Source: an uncultured Methylophilus sp. (GTDB lineage Bacteria; Pseudomonadota; Gammaproteobacteria; Burkholderiales; Methylophilaceae). Taken from it: a stretch of DNA of 12,108 bases. Both the position numbers and the translations under genes were made by a program. The DNA is taken from assembly GCA_936943315.1 (NCBI GenBank), contig CAKZJM010000002.1, positions 1 to 12,108 on the forward strand, given 5' to 3'. Position 1 is the first letter of the stretch; the number at the start of each line of letters is the position of its first letter. Positions 1 to 6,139 of this stretch are shown here, piece by piece. Under the pieces are notes generated by a model. The model had not been told where the DNA came from. It made no database searches and was given only the letters and a program-made list of their open reading frames with translations.

Positions 1-1129
1 TGCTGCCATTGCCCTTAAAGATAAAGATGTCCTGATGCTGGTTTTACCAGCAGACCATGTCATCACCGATGTTGCCGCTTTTGAAGCTTCCGTGCGTCGT
101 GCCAGTGTTGCAGCAGAGCTTGGTAAGTTAGTGACTTTTGGGATTAAGCCAACGCACCCTGAAACGGGCTATGGTTACATCCAATCCGGTAACGCTATTT
201 CTGCTGCTGAGGGTTGTTTTGAAGTCGCTCGGTTTGTAGAAAAACCAGATGCTGCAACGGCGCAGCAATACCTGGATGCTGGTAATTTTAACTGGAATAG
301 CGGCATGTTTCTGTTTAAGCCGAGCGTATTCCTGGCAGAGTTGCAGCAATATGCACCCGCCATGGTTAATGCTGTGACTGAAGCAGTAGGGCAAAGCTAT
401 AAAGACCTGGACTTTCTGCGTTTGCACGAAGCCTCATTTGCCGCGTCACCCTCTGACTCCATTGACTATGCCGTGATGGAGAAAACTAAGCTGGCGGCTG
501 TTGTCCCCGCCAGTATGGGCTGGAATGACGTGGGGTCATGGACTGCGCTCAAAGACGTACAGGCAAATGATGCTGCCGGAAACGCGACGCGTGGGGATGT
601 TTATTTGAAAAATGTGAGTAACACCCTAGTCCGCGCAGAAAGCCGCTTTGTTGCCGCAGTTGGCGTGGATGACTTACTGATTGTAGAAACCAGTGATGCA
701 GTCCTTGTGGCACATCGTGACTGTGCACAGGATGTCAAAAATATTGTAGATCATCTTAAAGCCAGCGGACGTACCGAGCATCACATGCATCCACGTGTCT
801 ATCGTCCATGGGGCTGGTATGAAGGGATTGATGTCGGTGAACGTTTCCAGGTGAAACGTATTATGGTTAAGCCAGGCGAGAAGTTGTCTTTGCAAATGCA
901 CCACCATCGTGCTGAGCATTGGGTGGTTGTAAGTGGTTCTGCGATGATTACTGTCAATGGTGAAACAAAGTTATTTACAGAAAATGAGTCTACTTATATT
1001 CCGATTGGATCAACTCACCGCCTGGAAAATCCAGGCAAGTTGCCCTTGCATTTGATTGAAGTACAGTCTGGCAGCTATCTGGGCGAAGATGATATCGTTC
1101 GTTATGAGGATACTTACGGCCGCAATTAA
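1..1129 (+). CDS. manC: Mannose-1-phosphate guanylyltransferase / mannose-6-phosphate isomerase, type II (5' partial)
   Basis: Bifunctional cytoplasmic enzyme of GDP-mannose synthesis. The N-terminal domain makes GDP-mannose from mannose-1-phosphate and GTP; the C-terminal cupin interconverts fructose-6-phosphate and mannose-6-phosphate. The reading frame is open from base 2, so the gene starts outside the window. About 375 residues are present, against roughly 470-480 for the family, so the N-terminal GTP-binding loop is missing. Visible nucleotidyltransferase motifs are LVLPADHVI, FVEKPD, NWNSGMFLF and GWNDVGSW. The isomerase part begins near base 790 with RPWGWYEGIDVGERFQVK and continues with the metal-binding cupin motif LQMHHHRAEHW and YIPIGSTHRLENPG, ending in GEDDIVRYEDTYGR. 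The next gene starts 1 bp after the stop, and that gene is a phosphomannomutase type, which fits the same pathway. The names cpsB, algA and xanB are used for the same family; the assignment to mannose is firm from the motifs. Confidence 0.95.
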   Translation, partial: AAIALKDKDVLMLVLPADHVITDVAAFEASVRRASVAAELGKLVTFGIKPTHPETGYGYIQSGNAISAAEGCFEVARFVEKPDAATAQQYLDAGNFNWNSGMFLFKPSVFLAELQQYAPAMVNAVTEAVGQSYKDLDFLRLHEASFAASPSDSIDYAVMEKTKLAAVVPASMGWNDVGSWTALKDVQANDAAGNATRGDVYLKNVSNTLVRAESRFVAAVGVDDLLIVETSDAVLVAHRDCAQDVKNIVDHLKASGRTEHHMHPRVYRPWGWYEGIDVGERFQVKRIMVKPGEKLSLQMHHHRAEHWVVVSGSAMITVNGETKLFTENESTYIPIGSTHRLENPGKLPLHLIEVQSGSYLGEDDIVRYEDTYGRN

Positions 1130-1130
1130 G

Positions 1131-2561
1131 ATGACAGAAACAAAAATACAATTACAACAAATCATGCAGCAAAGCGGCGTGGCTTTTGGTACAAGCGGCG
1201 CCAGGGGTCTAGTAGTAGCGATGACTGATGAAGTCTGCGCAGCCTATACTCAGGCCTTTATAAAAACTGTTCAACAGGCGTTTACTTTTAAAACAGTGGC
1301 GATTGCGATTGATTTACGCCCAAGTAGTAGAAGAATCGCTAAAGCCTGCTCAGCGATGGCCCAACAATTAGGTCTTGAAGTTATTTTTTGCGGCGAGATC
1401 CCTACTCCTGCATTGGCCTTGTTTTCACAAATACGTGGAATCCCCGGCATTATGGTGACTGGCAGTCATATTCCATTTGACCGGAATGGCCTCAAATTTT
1501 ATCGTCCGGATGGCGAAATCAGTAAGGCGGATGAAAGCGCAATGGTAGCCTGTGAGTTACAGCCATCTGCGAAAGTAGATACGGCTTTACCTCTTGAGGA
1601 TACAGAGGCAAAAAATCACTACTTGCAGCGTTATAAAACCTTACTGGGTGAGGGCGCGTTAAATGGTCTCAAACTTGCAGTGTACCAACACTCCAGTGTT
1701 GGACGGGACTTAATTCCTGAGCTTCTCTCCGACTTAGGCGCGGAAGTCATTTGCCTAGAACGTTCAGACACGTTTGTTCCAATTGATACTGAAGCGGTAT
1801 CCGCTGAGGATATTGAAAAAGGATTGAATTGGGCGCAGCAATATCAGGTAGATGCCATCATTTCAACCGATGGTGACGGTGACCGGCCTTTAATTAGCGA
1901 TGAAAAAGGTCAATGGTTACGAGGAGATATTGTTGGGTTACTCACCGCAAAAGCGCTCAACATTTCATATTTAGCAGTACCCGTCAGTTGTAACACCGCC
2001 ATTGAAGCCAGTGGAGTCTTCGAGAAAGTGTTGCGTACGCGTATTGGTTCGCCTTATGTCATTGCTGCTATGGAAACCCTCCAGCAAAGCGGCGCTCACA
2101 GCATCGCTGGGTTTGAGGCCAATGGAGGTTTCTTATTAGGAACAGCAATCTCCACCCTCAAATTAGCCTCGTTGCCAACGAGGGATGCCGTGTTACCTGT
2201 GGTCTGCCTGCTTGGACAAATCAAAAAACAACATCTGCCATTATCGGAGTTGGTGTCAGCGTTACCACAAAGATATACGGCAAGTGACCGTCTACAAAAT
2301 TTCGCAACTGAAAAAAGCCAATCTTTGCTGGATAAGTGGTCTAAAACTCCTGAAGATATGCTGCTAACCTTGAAGTTAAGTGAAACGCTAGGATCCGCAG
2401 ATACTACTGACGGCCTCAGAGTGACATGCCAGTCAGGGAGTATTATTCATTTGAGACCATCAGGAAATGCACCCGAATTGAGATGTTATGTCGAGTCTGA
2501 TGACGTGGCGACTGCAAATCAATTGGTAAAAAACGTACTCACAGAGCTTTCGCACATTTAA
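1131..2561 (+). CDS. Phosphomannomutase-type alpha-D-phosphohexomutase
   Basis: Predicted cytoplasmic enzyme interconverting mannose-6-phosphate and mannose-1-phosphate, the step that feeds ManC. The protein has 476 residues, a normal length for the superfamily. All four active-site loops are recognisable: the phosphoserine loop TGSHIP (110-115, catalytic Ser112), the metal loop DGDGDR (247-252), the sugar-binding loop EANGGF (329-334) and the phosphate-binding loop RPSGNAPELR (442-451). The frame stays open 25 codons upstream inside manC, but ATG 1131 is preferred because it lies 1 bp after the manC stop, which suggests translational coupling; no strong Shine-Dalgarno is visible. The serine loop reads TGSHIP rather than the common TASHNP, and the sugar loop is FEANGG rather than GEMSGH. 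It therefore belongs to a divergent branch (ManB/NoeK-like). Mannose specificity comes mainly from the manC neighbour, and glucose-phosphate activity is not excluded. Confidence 0.88.
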   Translation: MTETKIQLQQIMQQSGVAFGTSGARGLVVAMTDEVCAAYTQAFIKTVQQAFTFKTVAIAIDLRPSSRRIAKACSAMAQQLGLEVIFCGEIPTPALALFSQIRGIPGIMVTGSHIPFDRNGLKFYRPDGEISKADESAMVACELQPSAKVDTALPLEDTEAKNHYLQRYKTLLGEGALNGLKLAVYQHSSVGRDLIPELLSDLGAEVICLERSDTFVPIDTEAVSAEDIEKGLNWAQQYQVDAIISTDGDGDRPLISDEKGQWLRGDIVGLLTAKALNISYLAVPVSCNTAIEASGVFEKVLRTRIGSPYVIAAMETLQQSGAHSIAGFEANGGFLLGTAISTLKLASLPTRDAVLPVVCLLGQIKKQHLPLSELVSALPQRYTASDRLQNFATEKSQSLLDKWSKTPEDMLLTLKLSETLGSADTTDGLRVTCQSGSIIHLRPSGNAPELRCYVESDDVATANQLVKNVLTELSHI

Positions 2562-2583
2562 GGTAATGTGTGAAAGCAACTCT
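2543..2583 (+). repeat. Long hairpin spanning the mutase stop codon (possible 3'-end structure)
   Basis: The arm at 2547-2558 pairs with 2565-2576 over 12 bp, with one G-U wobble (2552/2571). After a 3-nt bulge (2577-2579), four more pairs follow (2543-2546 with 2580-2583). The 6-nt loop 2559-2564 contains the TAA stop itself. The following bases are pyrimidine-rich but lack a run of T, so this is not a textbook intrinsic terminator. It probably marks or stabilises the mRNA end of the manC-mutase unit; that role is inferred. Confidence 0.6.
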
Positions 2584-2614
2584 GGCTCCTTTGTCACATT
2601 TCTTTCAAATTCTT

Positions 2615-2644
2615 TTGCTATTTTATGTTAAAGCAATGTAAAAT
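2615..2644 (+). promoter_or_regulatory. Possible sigma-70 promoter
   Basis: TTGCTA (2615-2620, 4/6 to the -35 consensus) is followed after 18 bp by TAAAAT (2639-2644, 5/6 to the -10 consensus). The region is AT-rich, so chance matches are likely. It would start transcription near 2651, giving a leader of about 250 nt for the first PEP-CTERM gene. Confidence 0.25.
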
Positions 2645-2656
2645 AAATGCATTATA

Positions 2657-2677
2657 TTGGTGCATAGCAAGCACCAA
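2657..2677. promoter_or_regulatory. Inverted repeat, candidate enhancer-binding-protein site
   Basis: A perfect 7-bp inverted repeat, TTGGTGC and GCACCAA, is separated by 7 bp. A further GGTGC half-site lies at 2691-2695, 32 bp (about three helical turns) from the first GGTGC. The centre, near 2667, would be about 140 bp upstream of the start site predicted from the sigma-54-like promoter, the usual distance for an activator of sigma-54 RNA polymerase. Binding by a PrsR-type regulator is a guess based on the PEP-CTERM context. Confidence 0.45.
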
Positions 2678-2779
2678 GTTCTAAAGATGTGGTGCAAACC
2701 ATCAATTTCATTTAGGTTACGTTCACTGTTGCTATTACAAAACAAAATAAAATCAATGGGTTATAGTTTTAATTGTGGC

Positions 2780-2795
2780 TGGTCTAGTTTTTGCT
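2780..2795 (+). promoter_or_regulatory. Sigma-54 (-24/-12) promoter
   Basis: The sequence TGGTCTAGTTTTTGCT carries the invariant GG (2781-2782) and GC (2793-2794) at exactly the spacing of the sigma-54 consensus TGGCAC-N5-TTGCW. The -12 element TTGCT matches fully; the -24 element matches as TGG followed by weaker bases. Transcription would start near 2806 and leave a leader of about 93 nt before ATG 2900. Exosortase/PEP-CTERM systems often carry the PrsK/PrsR two-component pair, whose regulator is of the sigma-54-activating type, so the element fits the downstream genes. Confidence 0.6.
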
Positions 2796-2820
2796 TGTTG
2801 TAAAGTAGCGTTGGTAGTGA

Positions 2821-2872
2821 TTGGTCATTATGGGCTATATCAAATAGCTAAACCAAATAATAAGATGACCAA
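2821..2872 (+). repeat. Nested inverted repeat in the PEP-CTERM leader
   Basis: The outer arms TTGGTCAT (2821-2828) and ATGACCAA (2865-2872) are perfectly complementary over 8 bp. Inside them TGG (2831-2833) can pair with CCA (2853-2855), and GCTAT (2834-2838) pairs with ATAGC (2844-2848) around a 5-nt loop. It lies downstream of the predicted sigma-54 start and ends 14 nt before the AAGGAG ribosome binding site, so it would fold in the mRNA leader. A role in stability or translation is inferred. Confidence 0.45.
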
Positions 2873-2899
2873 GAATCAACAGTCCCAAGGAGAAGAACC

Positions 2900-3385
2900 A
2901 TGTTAAAGCGCTGGTTAAAAAAATTATTAGTTGTTGCTGTATCTGTGTTTTCATTAACGAATGTTGCTTATGCCACTAACGTTACTTTAAGTTATGGCAA
3001 CACTGACTTGTTGGTGCCTGTGAATCGAGATGCCGGTGTCACTGGTGCGTTTAACTTCACAGATATCTTTAATTTAGACCTGACAGTTCCTGCTTCTTTC
3101 AAATTTTTGATTACTGAATTGGAAGAGCCTGCGTACAACATCGTGAACAGTTCTTTCAGTTATGGCTTATATGATGTTTCCAACAATTTGCTAACCACAC
3201 CAACCATTCTAACCCCTGGCTCCTATCAGTTGCGCGTCTCTGGGACGGCAGACGGATTTTTGGGTGGACAGTACTTTTTGAGTGCGAGTGTTTCTACACC
3301 GATACCTGAGCCAGAATCGACTGCATTTATGGTGTTTGGTTTGAGCATGATTGGGTTTGTAATTTTACGTAAGTCTCGCAGTTAA
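2900..3385 (+). CDS. PEP-CTERM sorting domain protein, FxDxF-type
   Basis: Small secreted surface protein of 161 residues. A Sec signal peptide has a basic start (MLKRWLKK), a hydrophobic core and a likely cleavage site after VAYA (residue 25). The C-terminus is a classic PEP-CTERM signal: PEP (136-138), a hydrophobic segment (about 141-156) and a basic tail RKSRS. Such signals are recognised by an exosortase, which removes the tail during export; the mature protein then goes to the outer surface or the exopolysaccharide matrix. The mature part contains FTDIF (53-57), matching the FxDxF motif of a named PEP-CTERM subfamily, in a beta-rich domain with no visible catalytic residues. AAGGAG at 2887-2892, 7 nt before ATG, is a strong ribosome binding site. 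It lies behind a sigma-54-like promoter and is followed 37 bp later by a paralogue. The exact role is unknown; floc, biofilm or matrix association is the usual suggestion. Confidence 0.88.
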   Translation: MLKRWLKKLLVVAVSVFSLTNVAYATNVTLSYGNTDLLVPVNRDAGVTGAFNFTDIFNLDLTVPASFKFLITELEEPAYNIVNSSFSYGLYDVSNNLLTTPTILTPGSYQLRVSGTADGFLGGQYFLSASVSTPIPEPESTAFMVFGLSMIGFVILRKSRS

Positions 3386-3422
3386 GTTTTTTTTGTTTTA
3401 TTTATATTATTGAGGAGAGGAT

Positions 3423-3926
3423 ATGAAAGTTTCAAGCTTTTGGGGTTCTGTTGCCCTAGTCTCTGCCGTGACATTTTCAAACCAAGCATTTGCTACAAAT
3501 GTGACTGACTTGGGTAATTTGAATGTGGCTCCAGCAGTTGATGAATCTTTGTTACAAGTTGGTTTGGTGTTTTTGCCCGAAGTGTACAAATTTGATCTGA
3601 GCGTTACTTCTGATGTAACAGTAGATTTTTTTGCTACTCTTGGTTTGAATTTAGGCGCCAAATTTGAGTTGTACAATTCATCCAATACATTCATTTCGTC
3701 AGTAAATCTTCCAGCACTAAATTTCTTCTCTGGAACATCATTCACTTTCAGCAATCTTGCTGCTGGTAATGATTATGTATTTAAATATAACCCAGGTATC
3801 ATCTCTACCACTGTTCTGTCAAATTTGACGTTTACAGCGACACCTGTTCCTGAGCCAGAAAACAATGCCTTAATGTTGATGGGTTTGGGTTTGATTGGTT
3901 TTATTGCACGTAAAAAATTTGCTTAA
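3423..3926 (+). CDS. PEP-CTERM sorting domain protein, divergent paralogue of the preceding gene
   Basis: Secreted surface protein of 167 residues built like its upstream neighbour. It has a signal peptide with probable cleavage after QAFA (residue 24), a mature protein opening with TNVT as in the first gene, and a C-terminal PEP motif (143-145), hydrophobic stretch and basic end ARKKFA. Aligning the two proteins places LPEVY (51-55) at the position of FTDIF, so the FxDxF motif is conservatively changed to LxExY. The rest is rich in Thr, Ser, Asn and aromatic residues, typical of a beta-sandwich, and no catalytic motif is visible. GAGGAGAGG at 3412-3420 is a strong ribosome binding site just before ATG 3423. 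The 37-bp gap holds a T-rich stretch but no clear promoter, so the pair is probably one transcript. G+C is low (23 of 60 in 3601-3660). The function beyond exosortase-dependent surface targeting is unknown. Confidence 0.86.
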   Translation: MKVSSFWGSVALVSAVTFSNQAFATNVTDLGNLNVAPAVDESLLQVGLVFLPEVYKFDLSVTSDVTVDFFATLGLNLGAKFELYNSSNTFISSVNLPALNFFSGTSFTFSNLAAGNDYVFKYNPGIISTTVLSNLTFTATPVPEPENNALMLMGLGLIGFIARKKFA

Positions 3927-3943
3927 TTAGGCAAGTTTGAAAT

Positions 3944-3978
3944 AAAAAGCCGAAACGCATTTATGTTTCGGCTTTTTT
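3944..3978. terminator. Bidirectional intrinsic terminator
   Basis: Arms 3944-3956 and 3965-3977 form a perfect 13-bp stem with a GCCGAAAC core and an 8-nt loop. A T run follows on the plus strand (3973-3978), and the A run on the other side (3944-3948) gives the T run for the minus strand. It lies between the convergent second PEP-CTERM gene and dapC and should end both transcripts. Confidence 0.92.
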
Positions 3979-3997
3979 ATTCTTAGTATTCCATTCA

Positions 3998-5188
3998 CTA
4001 TTTAAAAATGCTGCTGATTCGGATTGCTGCTTCAACAGTTTCGTGAGTGGAGGCTACGAGTGCCATGCGGATAAATCCTTTGCCGGGATTGATACCATGC
4101 GCTTCACGGGCGAGGAATGAGCCTGGCAATACTGTGATGTGCAGGTCCTGATAAAGTTTTTTGGCAATCTCAGTATCGTCTTGCTGTGTGTTGATCCACA
4201 AGTAAAAGGCCGCATCCGGCATTTGTGTATTTTTCCAAGCCTGTTGCAACTGCGGCGTGACTATGTTGAATTTTTCTGCGTACAATCTACGGTTTTCAAT
4301 TACATGTGTTTCATCACTCCAGGCAGTGATGCTGGCCGCCTGAACGGCAGGATTCATTGCACAGCCATGGTAAGTACGATATAAGGCAAACTTCTCAATA
4401 ATTTCAGCATCCCCGGCCACAAAGCCGGAGCGCATGCCAGGCACATTTGAGCGTTTTGAGAGAGAACTAAACATCACAATACGGCTAAAATCGCGCCCCA
4501 ATGTATGTGCCGCTTGCAGAGCGCCCATAGGTGGGTTGTTTTCATCGAAATAAATCTCTGAATAGCATTCGTCAGATGCGATCACGAACCCATATTGATC
4601 GGATAACTCAAACAGGGTTTTCCAGGCATCAATATCCATGACTTTGCCAGAAGGATTGCCAGGGCTGCATACAAATACCAGTTGAGTGCGTTTTAGAGCA
4701 TCCGCGGGGACTTGCGTCAGGTCCATGACGTAGTCATTGTCTGGTGTTGTGTTGATGAAGTAAGGTTGTGCCCCGGCCAAAAACGCAGCGCCTTCATAAA
4801 TCTGGTAAAACGGGTTGGGCGAAATCACCACGGGTTGCTGTGAAACGCTGGTATCCACCACGGCTTGTGCAAAGGCAAACAAGGCTTCACGGCTGCCGTT
4901 GACGGGCAAAATGGCTTTGTCGATATTGAGCGCAGGAATCTTGTAGCGGCGCTGCAACCATTGATTAATGGCCTCGCGCAAGGCGGGTACGCCGATTGTG
5001 GTAGGATAGCTGGCTAATCCACTCAAGTTCTTTGCGAGCGCTTCACTGATAATGGCCGGTGTGGCGTGTTTGGGCTCGCCAATCGACAGATTGACATGAC
5101 TGAAGGCCGGGTTGGGTGTCAGCCCCTGAAACAGATCGCGCAAGCGTTGGAACGGGTAGGGCTGGAGTAGATTTAAATTTGGATTCAT
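3998..5188 (-). CDS. dapC: N-succinyldiaminopimelate aminotransferase (DapC)
   Basis: PLP-dependent class I/II aminotransferase of the succinylase branch of lysine and meso-diaminopimelate synthesis. It interconverts N-succinyl-2-amino-6-oxopimelate and N-succinyl-LL-diaminopimelate, using glutamate as amino donor, in the cytoplasm. The protein has 396 residues, a usual length. Fold-type I landmarks are all present: SIGEPKHATP (35-44), SPGNPSG with Asn178, Asp206 in ASDECYSE, the PLP Schiff-base lysine Lys245 in SSLSKRSN, and the substrate carboxylate-binding Arg374 in GFIRMALV. The opening MNPNLNLLQPYPFQRLRDL is characteristic of beta/gammaproteobacterial DapC, which separates it from AspC-like enzymes. 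ATG 5188 is the natural start, but no Shine-Dalgarno precedes it; a TATAAT lies only 8 bp upstream. It is divergent from the transporter gene, with 15 bp between the starts, and ends at the shared terminator. Confidence 0.9.
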   Translation of the reverse strand: MNPNLNLLQPYPFQRLRDLFQGLTPNPAFSHVNLSIGEPKHATPAIISEALAKNLSGLASYPTTIGVPALREAINQWLQRRYKIPALNIDKAILPVNGSREALFAFAQAVVDTSVSQQPVVISPNPFYQIYEGAAFLAGAQPYFINTTPDNDYVMDLTQVPADALKRTQLVFVCSPGNPSGKVMDIDAWKTLFELSDQYGFVIASDECYSEIYFDENNPPMGALQAAHTLGRDFSRIVMFSSLSKRSNVPGMRSGFVAGDAEIIEKFALYRTYHGCAMNPAVQAASITAWSDETHVIENRRLYAEKFNIVTPQLQQAWKNTQMPDAAFYLWINTQQDDTEIAKKLYQDLHITVLPGSFLAREAHGINPGKGFIRMALVASTHETVEAAIRISSIFK

Positions 5189-5196
5189 AGGTGTGT

Positions 5197-5224
5197 ATTA
5201 TAAGTGAGCCTGTCGCATAAACAA
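5197..5224 (-). promoter_or_regulatory. Possible dapC promoter, near-leaderless
   Basis: On the minus strand a perfect -10 hexamer TATAAT (5202 to 5197) is preceded after 16 bp by TTGTTT (5224 to 5219), a 3/6 match to the -35 consensus. Only 8 bp separate the -10 box from the dapC ATG, so the transcript would begin at or within a few bases of the start codon. The element overlaps the first codons of the divergent transporter gene. The -35 is weak and the site is unproven. Confidence 0.35.
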
Positions 5225-6139
5225 AAAACTTCCCGGCAAAAATATCTGGCTTCTGTGGCATTGGTGTATGGCGCATTGTGCTGGGGCGTGATCTGGTATC
5301 CCTATCGTTTGTTAAATGATGCAGGCTTGTCTGGCGTGCAATCCAGCCTGTTAAGCTATAGTCTGGCATTATTGATGGGTGGCTTATTATTTTGGCGTCG
5401 CTTCCAATACATCTGGCGCATCCCGCGGTCGGCCTACTGGCTGAGCGTGATTGCCGGATGGACTAACCTGGCGTATGTATTGGCGATTATTGATGGCGAA
5501 GTCATGCGCGTCATGCTGCTGTTTTATTTGTCACCGTTGTGGACCTTGTTGTTGGCAAGAGTGTGGTTGAAAGAGCGCTGGCATCGTCCGCAACTGCTGG
5601 CGATTGCTTTGTCTTTACTGGGGGCTGTGCTGATGCTCACGGATGGCAAGTGGATGTGGCCATGGCCACAATCGACCTCTGACTGGCTGGCACTCTCTGC
5701 TGGGATAGGATTTTCGATGACCAATGTCATGACGCGATTTTCAACGCATCTTAGCTTGGCGGCGAAAGGAATGCTGGTCTGGCTGGGGGTGTTTACGCTC
5801 TCACTGGTGGTATTGTTATGGCAATCAGGCCTCACTGCTGTCTTCGCTGTGGCGCAGTCTGCTTTTGACCCGCATACATTTTCGTTGCTGTTTGTGGTTG
5901 CCTTGTTGCTGGTCACAGCAACGCTGTTCGTGCAATATGGCGTAACCAAAATCCCGGCCATTCAAGCCTCTGTATTGTTTATGACCGAGCTGATCGTGGC
6001 CGCCATTGCGGCGTATTTTTTGGCGCATGAAACCATGTCCGTTATCGAAATGATAGGCGGAAGTTGCATCATCGCGGCGGGCGTGCTTTCAGTCAGTGTG
6101 GGCGAATCGGACTTAACTCAAGAAAGTAATTGCCGGTAG
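5204..6139 (+). CDS. EamA/DMT family inner-membrane transporter
   Basis: Ten-segment inner-membrane protein of the drug/metabolite transporter superfamily, 311 residues. Two EamA repeats are visible. The first ends in FYLSPLWTLLLARVWLKER (107-125), followed by a hydrophobic hairpin (131-146). The second ends in SVLFMTELIVAAIAAYFLAHE (256-276), then IEMIGGSCIIAAGVLS. Glu262 in the second repeat sits where this family often has a conserved acidic residue. The substrate cannot be read from sequence; relatives export amino acids, metabolites or drugs. The start chosen is GTG 5204, which leaves a basic cytoplasmic N-terminus before the first membrane segment; an AGGTG 10 nt upstream is a weak ribosome binding site, and no ATG exists before the first helix. 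The gene diverges from dapC, though shared regulation is not shown, and its end overlaps the convergent GT41 gene by 22 bp. Confidence 0.85.
   Translation: MSLSHKQKTSRQKYLASVALVYGALCWGVIWYPYRLLNDAGLSGVQSSLLSYSLALLMGGLLFWRRFQYIWRIPRSAYWLSVIAGWTNLAYVLAIIDGEVMRVMLLFYLSPLWTLLLARVWLKERWHRPQLLAIALSLLGAVLMLTDGKWMWPWPQSTSDWLALSAGIGFSMTNVMTRFSTHLSLAAKGMLVWLGVFTLSLVVLLWQSGLTAVFAVAQSAFDPHTFSLLFVVALLLVTATLFVQYGVTKIPAIQASVLFMTELIVAAIAAYFLAHETMSVIEMIGGSCIIAAGVLSVSVGESDLTQESNCR

Larger units (their letters stand above)
2562..2899 (+). other. Intergenic regulatory region upstream of the PEP-CTERM pair
   Basis: This 338-bp stretch has no convincing gene. It is visibly AT-rich. In order it holds the downstream arm of the mutase 3' hairpin, a weak sigma-70-like site (2615-2644), an inverted repeat (2657-2677) with an extra half-site (2691-2695), a sigma-54-like promoter (2780-2795), a nested hairpin (2821-2872) and a strong ribosome binding site (2887-2892). 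The arrangement reads as a long, regulated promoter for the downstream surface-protein genes. Confidence 0.7.

Noticed and set aside
1056..1130. 25-codon upstream extension of the phosphohexomutase into manC
   Set aside because: The extension overlaps conserved manC cupin codons, and family members begin near the ATG at 1131, which sits right after the manC stop.
3387..3394. Run of eight T after the first PEP-CTERM stop as an intrinsic terminator
   Set aside because: No stable stem precedes it; the second gene has its own strong ribosome binding site 37 bp on and the strong terminator comes only after it.
3407..3754. 115-residue open frame antisense to the second PEP-CTERM gene
   Set aside because: It covers a gene with clear signal peptide and sorting signal, lacks recognisable motifs and has no ribosome binding site; it is a shadow frame.
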